Positions 15,546-23,038 of a stretch of DNA of 24,357 nt are shown one piece after another. Numbering within the stretch: the stretch's first letter is position 1; each line of letters opens with the position of its first letter. Where the stretch lies: the NCBI RefSeq assembly GCF_029067145.1, contig NZ_JAIEFA010000016.1, forward strand, positions 1 through 24,357, read 5' to 3'. The notes under the pieces were generated by a model. That model was not told the DNA's origin. It saw nothing but the letters and a program-made list of their open reading frames with translations, and searched no databases. The stretch comes from Helicobacter sp. Lineage in GTDB: Bacteria; Campylobacterota; Campylobacteria; Campylobacterales; Helicobacteraceae. Position numbers and translations under genes: made by a program.

Positions 15546-16606
15546 AAATTCTCATCACAGCGAATGATATTACAATCGGTGGTGGCGTGGAACGGGTGGT
15601 CTGCAACCTTGCAAATGCCTTTGATGAAAGCGCCTTTGATGTAGAGATTCTAAGCTTTTATAAAAAAAACGACAAATGCCCTTACACGCTTAATCCAAAC
15701 ATTGCCTTAAGCTTTTTTCCAAACACACTTAATGTGCATACCAAGCACCCTTTGAAGCGATTATTCAACAAAACAATCTATCGTTTTTTTGTTGCTCACA
15801 AAATGAAGCAAATGTTTAAAGATAAAGACATTATCCTCTATAATTGCTACTTTTTTCCCTATTTTAAGAATAAAAATACAAGGTATTTTAAGATTCATCA
15901 TCAAGTCTTTAAAAGAAGTTGGACATACAAAAACAAACTTTTTGATTCTAACATTATTTTAACAAGCAAACAACTCGCACTTTGGCAAAGCAAAATAAAA
16001 AATGTCCAAATCATACCAAATTTCCTAACGCAAATCCCCAATAAAAACGCCGATTTATCCCAAAAGATCATTTTATCCATAGGCAGAATGAGCAAAGGTG
16101 ATGAAAAACGCTTCACAAGTTTAATTGAAATTTGGCGACTAATTCAACAAGATAAAAGCCTTCAAGAATGGAAACTTCATATTGTAGGCGAGGGGGAAGG
16201 TAAGCAAGAGCTAGAGCAACTCATCTGTAAGCAAAACCTTCAAGATTCCATAATCCTTAAGCCTTTCACCAAAGAAATAGAAAAAGAATATTTAAACGCA
16301 AGCGTGTATGCAATGACAAGCAAATATGAGGGATTACCCACCGTGCTTTTGGAGGCTAGCTCCTATGGAATGCCTTGTGTATCCTTTGATATTCTAACAG
16401 GTCCAAGCGACATCATAGAAGATGGCAAAAGTGGCTTTTTGGTTGCGGATAACAATTTGTCAGCCTATGCGCTCAAGTTGAAACTTTTAATGTACGATGA
16501 AACCTTGCGTCAAACCTTTGGTAAAAGAGCAAAAGAAATCACAAAAGAAAAATTTTCTAAAGAAAAAATAATGCAGCAATGGAATACCCTCTTTAACTCC
16601 AAATAA
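15542..16606 (+). CDS. GT4-type glycosyltransferase (GT-B fold)
   Basis: 354 residues. The N-terminal half starts MKILITANDITIGGGVERVV, the family's Gly-rich acceptor-side loop. The C-terminal half has SIGRMSKGDEKRF, LHIVGEGEGKQEL and the retaining-GT signature SKYEGLPTVLLEASSYGMP with its E-x7-E, then GPSDII. I chose the ATG at 15542 because it overlaps the previous stop (ATGA), implying translational coupling; an ATG at 15530 would add four residues. The protein probably adds a hexose or N-acetylhexosamine to the same glycan; donor unknown. It converges with the GT8 gene about 80 bp away. Confidence 0.9.
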   Translation: MKILITANDITIGGGVERVVCNLANAFDESAFDVEILSFYKKNDKCPYTLNPNIALSFFPNTLNVHTKHPLKRLFNKTIYRFFVAHKMKQMFKDKDIILYNCYFFPYFKNKNTRYFKIHHQVFKRSWTYKNKLFDSNIILTSKQLALWQSKIKNVQIIPNFLTQIPNKNADLSQKIILSIGRMSKGDEKRFTSLIEIWRLIQQDKSLQEWKLHIVGEGEGKQELEQLICKQNLQDSIILKPFTKEIEKEYLNASVYAMTSKYEGLPTVLLEASSYGMPCVSFDILTGPSDIIEDGKSGFLVADNNLSAYALKLKLLMYDETLRQTFGKRAKEITKEKFSKEKIMQQWNTLFNSK

Positions 16607-16638
16607 TACTTTGCACCCCTAAACGAAATATCATATTA

Positions 16639-16670
16639 TGGATTGCAAAACTTGCATTTGCAATGACGCG
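16639..16670. repeat. half-length copy of the dispersed repeat between convergent genes
   Basis: TGGATTGC (16639-16646) and GCAATGACGCG (16660-16670) match the right-hand inner and outer arms of the copy at 6322-6361 but with a much shorter spacer. TTGCAAA (16643-16649) and TTTGCAA (16657-16663) can fold into a 7-bp stem, and GCACCC/GGGTGC flanks it. It may weakly terminate transcription in both directions, but there is no clear U tract. Confidence 0.5.
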
Positions 16671-16685
16671 CAAGGGTGCGAAAGC

Positions 16686-17969
16686 CTACTCCATTCTTGA
16701 GAGATGATGATATTTCAAAAAGGCTTTTTGCACCTTGTGGATTTTCAAAAGCACACTTAATGCTCCCCGTTTTCTCCTCCTTGCATAGAAAATCATCTCC
16801 CCCACAATCAGACAAAGCCCAAAAGCCTCATCAGGGATTCCATTTGCACTTTGCAACACCTTCAAATCCTCTTGCGGATTGGCTATCAATGAGCGGATTT
16901 TAAAAATACCAAATAGGCTTTTATAGTGTTCCAAAGCCTCCGCTCCAAGCCCTGCTTGAATCAAATAATCCTGCGCTTTCTCTTTGCTTGCTAGCAATTC
17001 TTGCCCAAATGCAGGGGTTTTAGCCGCATAATCCCACCAAAGCGCACTGATATTTCTGCCCTCACTATCCAAATACGATTTTAAATATTTCCAAGGCTTT
17101 TCCCCGAAGTGTAGAATCTTAGGGCTTTTGAAGCTTTTTGTAAATTCCGCTCTTGTGTAGTTTAAGCGGTTGGGATTCTCATCTTTGCAAATAGCATAAC
17201 AAAAACTTATCGTCTGAAAGTTATAGGCAAAAGGGAGTTTCAGCACTTTATCCTGCGGAATCGTAGCATTGAGCAAATCTTGGTCTGCTGCAGTAATATA
17301 AGTGCAGCAAGAGGCTAACTCCTCACATTTGTTTTCTATTGCATATTTTCTGTATTCTTTGGCGTTAAGAAGCAAAAATCCAGAGTTAAAGTAATTTTCG
17401 TCAAAAAAATGAAGTTTTTTTTGCCCTTTTTGCACAAATTTAATCTTGCGGTTTTTCGTGCCACAATCCCCCACAGCAGCGACAATCTTATCACTTAAAT
17501 CTAGCGCAAACAACTCCCTAATATCAAATAAACAGAGCATATCCGAATCCAGATAAAGGCATTTTTCAACTTCCCTATTCAAAAAAGCGTCCATTTTTAA
17601 ACGATAATAAGGCAAATAATTGCTATGTGCCGCACCACACTTAGGAAATCTCTCAAAATCATACTCTTGCATAATATGGACTTGGATTGTGCAAGGATAA
17701 ATTTCAGTCAAGGACTTTTCAAGCCCCTTTAGCTTCTCCCTTGCTTGCTCACTCACAGAATCGCTTAAAATATGAAAAATATAACCCTCTTGCCTCTTGC
17801 TCAAGGATTCCACTTTAAGATTCCTAATTGCGCTATTATCCCCCATATTAGAGGATTGGCAAAGTCTTTCAAAACCCTTTGAAGTGTCGGTGTTTTGGAC
17901 AATACTTGCAATCAAAACCGCAGTGTATGGAATATAGTTCTCATCAGCACTAAAAACAATATGAAACAT
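16686..17969 (-). CDS. GT8-family glycosyltransferase
   Basis: 427 residues. The start MFHIVFSADENYIPYTAVLI is the GT8 nucleotide-sugar strand. FHILSDSVSE (65-74), HSNYLPYYRLKMDAFL (115-130) and the metal-binding DSD in LYLDSDMLCLFD (141-143) follow. FNSGFLLLNAKEYR, AADQDLLN and the C-terminal HFGEKPW complete the family pattern. A helical tail of about 120 residues follows, ending in the basic, membrane-associating ARRRKRGALSVLLKIHKV region, as in other LPS GT8 enzymes. Family members use UDP-glucose or UDP-galactose; the donor here is unknown. Its ATG lies 20 bp inside the preceding phase-variable GT2 gene, so its translation may depend on that gene's frame. Confidence 0.92.
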   Translation of the reverse strand: MFHIVFSADENYIPYTAVLIASIVQNTDTSKGFERLCQSSNMGDNSAIRNLKVESLSKRQEGYIFHILSDSVSEQAREKLKGLEKSLTEIYPCTIQVHIMQEYDFERFPKCGAAHSNYLPYYRLKMDAFLNREVEKCLYLDSDMLCLFDIRELFALDLSDKIVAAVGDCGTKNRKIKFVQKGQKKLHFFDENYFNSGFLLLNAKEYRKYAIENKCEELASCCTYITAADQDLLNATIPQDKVLKLPFAYNFQTISFCYAICKDENPNRLNYTRAEFTKSFKSPKILHFGEKPWKYLKSYLDSEGRNISALWWDYAAKTPAFGQELLASKEKAQDYLIQAGLGAEALEHYKSLFGIFKIRSLIANPQEDLKVLQSANGIPDEAFGLCLIVGEMIFYARRRKRGALSVLLKIHKVQKAFLKYHHLSRME

Positions 17970-18881
17970 TCAAAAAACCTTTAAATGGAGATTTAAGCAA
18001 TTTGTTTTTAAGCCCTAAACGACAAAAAAAGCCTTTATTTATGCTCTTTTGCAAATCTAAATAATGAATTTTAAGGTTGCAAACTGCTATTCCAATGAAT
18101 ACATTATGACTTTTCAAAGGAATCTGTGGCAAATGCTTTAAAAAATTTATTGCAAAAAGCAAATTTTGCAAACATAAAGCAATTTTAGATAAATTCGTCT
18201 TTTCTTGAGTTGCTGAATTTTCATTGACATAATAAATATAAAGGGGCTGATTTAAAAGCTTAACTTTTTTTACATAGGATAGACAAGATATACTCACCAT
18301 CGCATCTTCTGCCATTAAAAGCCTCTCTTGAATATTTTTTAGATTTTGTTCAAGGTTTTGGATAAAGATTTCTGTTTTAAATGCCTTGTTACACAGAGAG
18401 TTAATGAGATTGCTACCTCCATTATCAATCCACAATTTTTCAAATTCATCAAGATTCAAAGATAAATCCTGATTAAACCAAGAGTTTTCTTGATATTGTA
18501 TCTCTCCCTCTTGACGTTTAAATTGAAAAATACATAAATCTATTCCCTCTTGAAAGCTCAAAGCAACTTCCTTACAAGCATTTTTCTCCAAAGTGTCATC
18601 AGAATCTAAAAACATTAGAATCTGCCCCCCCCTCTATTAGCATATATTGCCCCTTTATTCCTACACGCAAAGGGACCTAGATTGCTGTCATTTTCTATCA
18701 AATGTATTCTCTCATCTGTTTGACAAAATTGCTTAACAATTTCTATGCTTTTATCCTCTGATTTATCATCTACAACAATGATTTCTATATTAGAATAAGT
18801 TTGCCTTATGCAGCTCTCCAATGCCCTTGCGATGAATTTTTCGGCATTGAATAGAGGGATAATAATAGAAATTTTTAGCAT
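17950..18881 (-). CDS. phase-variable GT2 glycosyltransferase, read out of frame (OFF) at a G8 tract
   Basis: The first part (18615-18881) encodes 88 residues: MLKISIIIPLFNAEKFIARA, VVDDKSED (37-44) and GPFACRNKGAIYAN, ending RGGGRF and stop. The rest lies in another frame from FLDSDDTLEKNA, the metal-binding DxD stretch that should directly follow, to SYCF at 17950. Eight Gs on the coding strand (18625-18632) separate them. Nine or six would join N-R-G-G-(G)-Q-I-L-M-F-L-D-S-D-D into about 310 residues, a normal GT2 size. The ATG at 18881 has GGAGATAGA before it and overlaps the nucleotidyltransferase stop by 7 bp. It occupies the position that the CDP-phosphoramidate kinase holds in C. jejuni. 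Sugar and acceptor are unknown. Confidence 0.83.
18625..18632 (-). repeat. poly-G (G8 on the coding strand) phase-variation tract
   Basis: Eight Cs on the plus strand, Gs in the coding strand, exactly between the first half of a GT2 domain and its DSDD motif. Eight gives a stop within three codons; nine or six restores the full frame. Confidence 0.83.
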
Positions 18882-19633
18882 TCTATCTCCAAATCACTTT
18901 TAAAATCAATTTCGCACCAGCCACCATTAATCATCACTGCCCCTGCGCCACCAAATCTATCAATCAAACCCTGCAAAAAGCTCGTCATATACATATTTAA
19001 AAAATCCTTGCCATCATACATTGCGCCTCTATCCAAGCTATCATAAAATTCTAAAACTTGTGGCAAAAAGTGGTGAGAAAACTTAAAAAGCCCAATGTAT
19101 TGCCCCTCTATCTCCTCATAACTCTTAGGTTTTTTGCCAAGCTCTAGGACTTTGCCCTCTTTTATCTTTAATGTCTCTGCGTCCAAAAGCGGGTTTGCAA
19201 ATCTCTTTTCCCACAATGTGCGCCAATCTTTATCTACTACAATACTCAAAGGCTCTTGCGATTCCACCAATGCGCGCACAATCTCTGTGCTATACACAAT
19301 ATCTGCATACGAAATAATCAAGTCCTGCTTTTCTTTCACACACGATTCCAAAAATTCACGCGCACAAAGCATTGTTTGCACCATATTTGTTTTATCATAA
19401 TTTTTATTTTGATAAAGATTTTTTATAGAAAATTGCGATTCCACATAGATTTTTAAAACCTCAAACAAATATCCGCCCACTACCGCAATTTCACTAACTC
19501 CAGCCCCTCTCAAAGCGTTTATTTCATAGTCAATAAGCTTCTTACCCCGATATTCCACCATACATTTTGGATTATCCTGCGTCAAAGGCATAAGCCTCGA
19601 ACCAAATCCCGCCGCTAAAATCAATGCTTTCAT
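18875..19633 (-). CDS. nucleotidyltransferase, probable CTP:phosphoglutamine cytidylyltransferase (Cj1416-like)
   Basis: 252 residues of the sugar-nucleotidyltransferase/LicC-like fold. MKALILAAGFGSRLMPLT carries the LAAGxGxR nucleotide loop (6-13), with the catalytic PK at 22-23. YADIVYS (109-115) holds the expected Mg2+ Asp (111). GQYIGLFKF, GAMYDGKDFLNMYM and GGWCEIDFKSDLE (near the end, with the second metal Asp) complete it. Such enzymes often activate choline phosphate. The neighbours, however, match C. jejuni Cj1417 and Cj1418, whose partner Cj1416 transfers CMP to the phosphate of L-glutamine phosphate. I infer that role; a sugar-1-phosphate or phosphocholine substrate is the main alternative. 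It lies 27 bp after the hydrolase gene. Confidence 0.85.
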   Translation of the reverse strand: MKALILAAGFGSRLMPLTQDNPKCMVEYRGKKLIDYEINALRGAGVSEIAVVGGYLFEVLKIYVESQFSIKNLYQNKNYDKTNMVQTMLCAREFLESCVKEKQDLIISYADIVYSTEIVRALVESQEPLSIVVDKDWRTLWEKRFANPLLDAETLKIKEGKVLELGKKPKSYEEIEGQYIGLFKFSHHFLPQVLEFYDSLDRGAMYDGKDFLNMYMTSFLQGLIDRFGGAGAVMINGGWCEIDFKSDLEIEC

Positions 19634-19660
19634 AACTTTCCCTTTAAATTTATCTATCTT

Positions 19661-20305
19661 TCAACAACTACTTTCAACCCTATTCACAGAACCAATTGCC
19701 TCTAACCACTCTTGAAAGATTCTATCTTTTTCCATACCATTTTTTCGCTCAATGTGCCACATTAGAGCAAAAATTGGCTTATGTTTAGTTTTAAATGCTT
19801 CTACGCTACAATCCTCCGATTTTACCAAAGCTTCTAAGCAATCTCCTAAATCTCTAATACCATAGTTATGAAAAGAATTGACTTCAAATTTCTCCTTATT
19901 GCGGACATCAAAAACTTGATGATTGCCAATGTGTCCGCTTAAGAATTCCAACTTTGCCCCAAAATAATGTGCTATCATTTGCGCACCACGACAGATTCCA
20001 AGCAGAGGCAGATTATACTGCAAACAATGCGTAAGTATTTGCACCTCATATTCATCGCGCATAGCAGAAAGCGGATTAGGATTTAAAGAGTTTAAATCAT
20101 TTCCCCCACTTAGAATCACACCGCTTAAACTCTCCCCTAGAGATTCCGCATAGGTGCCAAAAGGAATCGCGTAGCTTAGAGGCAGAGGCAAAAAGCCCTG
20201 CAAATGTTCCTTAAAAAACTCTCCCCACTCTACACTTAAAGCCTCACGCACCTCATAATAACTCGTATTTTCTAGCAATCTTTGCGTAATACCAATAAAC
20301 TTCAT
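19661..20305 (-). CDS. class I amidotransferase-like hydrolase, probable gamma-glutamyl-CDP-amidate hydrolase (Cj1417-like)
   Basis: 214 residues of the PuuD/gamma-glutamyl hydrolase group. ILSGGNDLNSLN (64-75) is the oxyanion strand, GICRGAQM holds the nucleophile Cys105, NSFHNYGI is the substrate loop, and MWHIERKNG provides His184 and Glu186. The fold normally cleaves a gamma-glutamyl amide. In C. jejuni, Cj1417 releases glutamate from the CDP-linked glutamine to leave cytidine diphosphoramidate; that function is inferred here from order and neighbours. The start overlaps the upstream stop as ATGA (20302-20305), implying coupling. A plain gamma-glutamyl-GABA hydrolase role is less likely given the context. 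Confidence 0.87.
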   Translation of the reverse strand: MKFIGITQRLLENTSYYEVREALSVEWGEFFKEHLQGFLPLPLSYAIPFGTYAESLGESLSGVILSGGNDLNSLNPNPLSAMRDEYEVQILTHCLQYNLPLLGICRGAQMIAHYFGAKLEFLSGHIGNHQVFDVRNKEKFEVNSFHNYGIRDLGDCLEALVKSEDCSVEAFKTKHKPIFALMWHIERKNGMEKDRIFQEWLEAIGSVNRVESSC

Positions 20306-22635
20306 AAGACTACGATTTGCCCACTTTCACAATCTAGCTTGATGCGCTTTGCGTTGAGAAATTTGCTAAAGTTTTCCTCGCCTACGCCAATTGCAGCGGG
20401 CAATCCAAGCTCACTTGCGCGAATTGCCATATGCGAGTTTGCCCCGCCATAGCAAGTAATCAATCCCGCAATATTTTTTGCAAACAAATAATCAAATCCG
20501 GGGTCTGCGGATTTAATCAGCACGATTTTACCTTCTAACTCTGTATCGCTTAAATCATTAGTGAGCGCACTCACAGACTTTTGCGTGATGAAGTTTGGCA
20601 CAATCTCCGCACTTAAAAAACTCACGACCTGCTCCGCATTCGTGAGCAACACAGGCAGTTTCACGCTCAAAGTGAGGGCGTATTCCTCCTTGTGCCTTTT
20701 GATTTCCTCCAAAAATCTTTCCTTTGGATTCTTAGAATACAGCGAAGCATAAAGGTTTAAGATATTTTGAATATCCAAATGCGCCATTTCCTCTTTTGGG
20801 ATTCCATAATAATCCCCAAGTTCGCCAATAAGGTTTAAAGCACGGGAGAGCAGTTTGGTAAATTCAAACTTCGCATATTCTCGCCCCTCAATCGCACGTT
20901 TTAAAAATCCTAAAAACTCTTTTGCGCTAATCTTTAGCCCGTGTTCGCTTAAAAGATTCTCTAAAGATTCTAACTTTTTAGAATCTAGCACAAAGGCATT
21001 TTCATTTAAATCCAAGTTTTGTTTTGTTTTTAAATCAAAATAATTTTCAAAATCCTCATCATAACGTGGGCTTAAGATATTATAAGTGCTAGGGCGCAAA
21101 TGCCCAAATTTACTTAAAAACTCTGCTTTTGTTTCCTCTGTAAGCGTGGCAACACTTGAGGCTAACTCCTTGCTCACCGTGTTAAGAGAATTTAAAAATG
21201 CCTGTTTTTCCGCTAAGCTAAAAAACCCAATTTCTACAAGAGAATTAAGCATAGCAACTGCCACAAACCCAGCCCTTGCAATCCCAGCAAAAGGCAAAGT
21301 CCCATATCTCTTACAAGATTCCAAAAGCCAATAAATCTTATCCAAATTCGGCAAGTTGGAATCCTCTAAATCCCTGCAAATTTGCTCTAACTTTGCAATT
21401 TTCTTTAAATCCTTGATATACAAGCCTTTTTTAGGGTTAATAATGGAGTTTGTAAGCTCCAAAAGTGCAAATTCTAGCCTTTTAATCTCATTTTCATTGA
21501 ATCCCTTTGCAAGGAGATTCTTTAATTTGCTTTGAATATTAAAATCATAGCAAGAAAACACAATATTAAATTCTATCTTGTCGTGAAAATGCGGGTTTTC
21601 CTCTAGCGTATCTAAATAATATTCTACTAATTTACTTGCGATTTTTTTATCCAAAGTTTTGGGGACAAAAGAATTAAAAGAGAGGCGTACATCAATGTAT
21701 GGAATCCCCAAAAATGAGTGCATAAGCGGGTGGGAGCGTAAATTCAGATAACCATAATTATCCCGCTGATACGCCCAAATGTTATCGGTAATGATTTCTT
21801 TATAAAGGCTTAGAGCCAACCGCTTAGGTTTCAGCCCCAAAATCTCGGCGGGATTCCAATCGGGCATTACGCCAAAAATCGCTCTTTTGCCATAAATATC
21901 TGGCGTTTGCTTTTGCAGAGATACAATGCGCTTTTGCAATCTCTCTAGCGCACTAAATGGTAGGGCTTCATAGAGATTCAGCTTATCCTTCACTACAAGC
22001 GGACGCACTTGCAGACAATACAAATTCCCTTTAGAATCTATCGCAAATTCCACATCTAAAAAAGGATAATCAAAAAGGAATTCTAGCTCCCTTAGCATTA
22101 GAATAATAGCTTTTAAAGTGCTTTCTTTTGGCAACTCCGCTTCTTTGTGGGCAAAAAAGCTTAAGCCTTTCGCGCTTCCATCAGTAATTGCACTATTTGA
22201 GCCACTCTTATCCCATTCAATGCAATAATAAGGCGCAAGTGTATCCTTATCCGCACTCATCGCCACGCCACACATCGCAATATCCTCTAGCATTGGCTGA
22301 ATGAGAATCTCATCATCACTTTTTGGCATAGACGCCCCGACTTTACGCAGGGCTTCCAAAAGCGCGTGGGATTCCACACTCACATTTGCAAGACTTAAAA
22401 ATGCCCCCGCATTAGAGGATTCCGCACTATCCTCACTTTTGGAACTGCTACGAACGATAAGTTTTACTTCTGCATTCCCTTGCACCAATGCTTGAATGGA
22501 TTTTAAAACGCTTGTCTGGTTGTCCTGTATTTGTTCTAAGCTTGTAATAAAAAGCGGTAGAATCTTGGCACTTTTGAGGCGAGATTGTAGAGAAAATAAA
22601 TTTTGGGCTTTGGAGATAAAAGATAAGGGTTGCAT
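20302..22635 (-). CDS. PEP-synthase-like ATP-grasp/phosphohistidine enzyme, probable L-glutamine kinase (Cj1418-like)
   Basis: 777 residues from the ATG at 22635. The N-terminal PPDK-type ATP-grasp domain (about 30-235) shows VIVRSSS-like LIVRSSSKSEDSAESSNAGA, LIQPMLEDI and YPFLDVEFAI. A long helical middle (about 240-690) is unlike PEP synthase. The C-terminal swivelling domain ends in CYGGANSHMAIRASELGLPA, with the phosphoryl-carrier His at about 735. The PEP-binding TIM barrel of true PEP synthase is absent, so it is not that enzyme. In C. jejuni, Cj1418 of this layout phosphorylates the amide nitrogen of L-glutamine. The frame extends upstream to 22767, but those 44 residues translate the repeat region. 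AAGG lies seven bases before the chosen ATG. Confidence 0.86.
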   Translation of the reverse strand: MQPLSFISKAQNLFSLQSRLKSAKILPLFITSLEQIQDNQTSVLKSIQALVQGNAEVKLIVRSSSKSEDSAESSNAGAFLSLANVSVESHALLEALRKVGASMPKSDDEILIQPMLEDIAMCGVAMSADKDTLAPYYCIEWDKSGSNSAITDGSAKGLSFFAHKEAELPKESTLKAIILMLRELEFLFDYPFLDVEFAIDSKGNLYCLQVRPLVVKDKLNLYEALPFSALERLQKRIVSLQKQTPDIYGKRAIFGVMPDWNPAEILGLKPKRLALSLYKEIITDNIWAYQRDNYGYLNLRSHPLMHSFLGIPYIDVRLSFNSFVPKTLDKKIASKLVEYYLDTLEENPHFHDKIEFNIVFSCYDFNIQSKLKNLLAKGFNENEIKRLEFALLELTNSIINPKKGLYIKDLKKIAKLEQICRDLEDSNLPNLDKIYWLLESCKRYGTLPFAGIARAGFVAVAMLNSLVEIGFFSLAEKQAFLNSLNTVSKELASSVATLTEETKAEFLSKFGHLRPSTYNILSPRYDEDFENYFDLKTKQNLDLNENAFVLDSKKLESLENLLSEHGLKISAKEFLGFLKRAIEGREYAKFEFTKLLSRALNLIGELGDYYGIPKEEMAHLDIQNILNLYASLYSKNPKERFLEEIKRHKEEYALTLSVKLPVLLTNAEQVVSFLSAEIVPNFITQKSVSALTNDLSDTELEGKIVLIKSADPGFDYLFAKNIAGLITCYGGANSHMAIRASELGLPAAIGVGEENFSKFLNAKRIKLDCESGQIVVL

Positions 22636-22666
22636 TATTTGCCTTAAAAATTTAATACAAGTTGGC

Positions 22667-22684
22667 ATTATATCTAAAATTATA
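22667..22684 (-). promoter_or_regulatory. two tandem -10 boxes upstream of the glutamine-kinase-like gene
   Basis: On the minus strand TATAAT occurs at 22667-22672 and again at 22679-22684, both in T-rich sequence. The nearer one lies 31 bases before the ATG at 22635. It also supports choosing that start over the upstream in-frame ATGs. Confidence 0.55.
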
Positions 22685-22730
22685 TCAAAAACGCTAACCA
22701 CCACGCTATTGCAATAGATTCCACGCTTTC

Positions 22731-22777
22731 CGTCATTGCGAGAAAATTTGAAAAATTTTCGTGGCAATTTAACATTT
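22731..22777. repeat. dispersed repeat copy with internal hairpin
   Basis: CGTCATTGCGAG (22731-22742) is the outer-arm consensus. It runs into GAAAATTTGAAAAATTTTC, a short perfect hairpin, then GTGGCAATTT as the inner arm. A compact copy of the element seen at 6234-6361. Confidence 0.55.
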
Positions 22778-22795
22778 TAGCTTACATATTCTACT

Positions 22796-22957
22796 GCATC
22801 ATTGCGAGACTTTGTCCGAAGCGCACACTGCGTAGCAGTTTGCCCATTTTAGCACAAATCTATAATCTTAAACTTCTTTTGTGATTCCATTATTTGATTT
22901 GCTTTTTGCAAAGTTATGGATTGCTTCGTTCATTCCACTCTCTCGCAATGACAAGGC
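22796..22957. repeat. dispersed inverted repeat copy with well-kept outer arms
   Basis: TCATTGCGAGA (22799-22809) pairs exactly with TCTCGCAATGA (22941-22951). Inside, CGAAGC (22817-22822) pairs with GCTTCG (22923-22928), next to TGGATTGC (22918-22925). About 160 bases, similar in size to the copies at 6234 and 12874. Confidence 0.65.
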
Positions 22958-23038
22958 AACAGAATTATAAGTATGCTTGATGATAGGCTTCATCATTTGC
23001 CCCACTCATTCCTTGCGATGACTACTCTAGTTAAGATT

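Larger units (their letters stand above)
22636..23038. other. gene-free, repeat-rich gap inside the phosphoramidate gene set
   Basis: About 400 bases between the downstream methyltransferase and the kinase-like gene. It contains a promoter (22667-22684), two or more copies of the dispersed inverted repeat and no credible gene. Apparent ORFs here are translations of the repeats. Confidence 0.7.

Noticed and set aside
20302..22635. A genuine phosphoenolpyruvate synthase
   Set aside because: It has the ATP-grasp and phosphohistidine domains but no C-terminal PEP-binding barrel, and its neighbours match a different pathway.
22636..22767. An N-terminal extension of the glutamine-kinase-like protein from the in-frame ATG at 22767
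   Set aside because: Its first residues translate the dispersed repeat and the stretch contains promoter-like TATAAT boxes; the ATG at 22635 has a proper ribosome site and starts the conserved domain.
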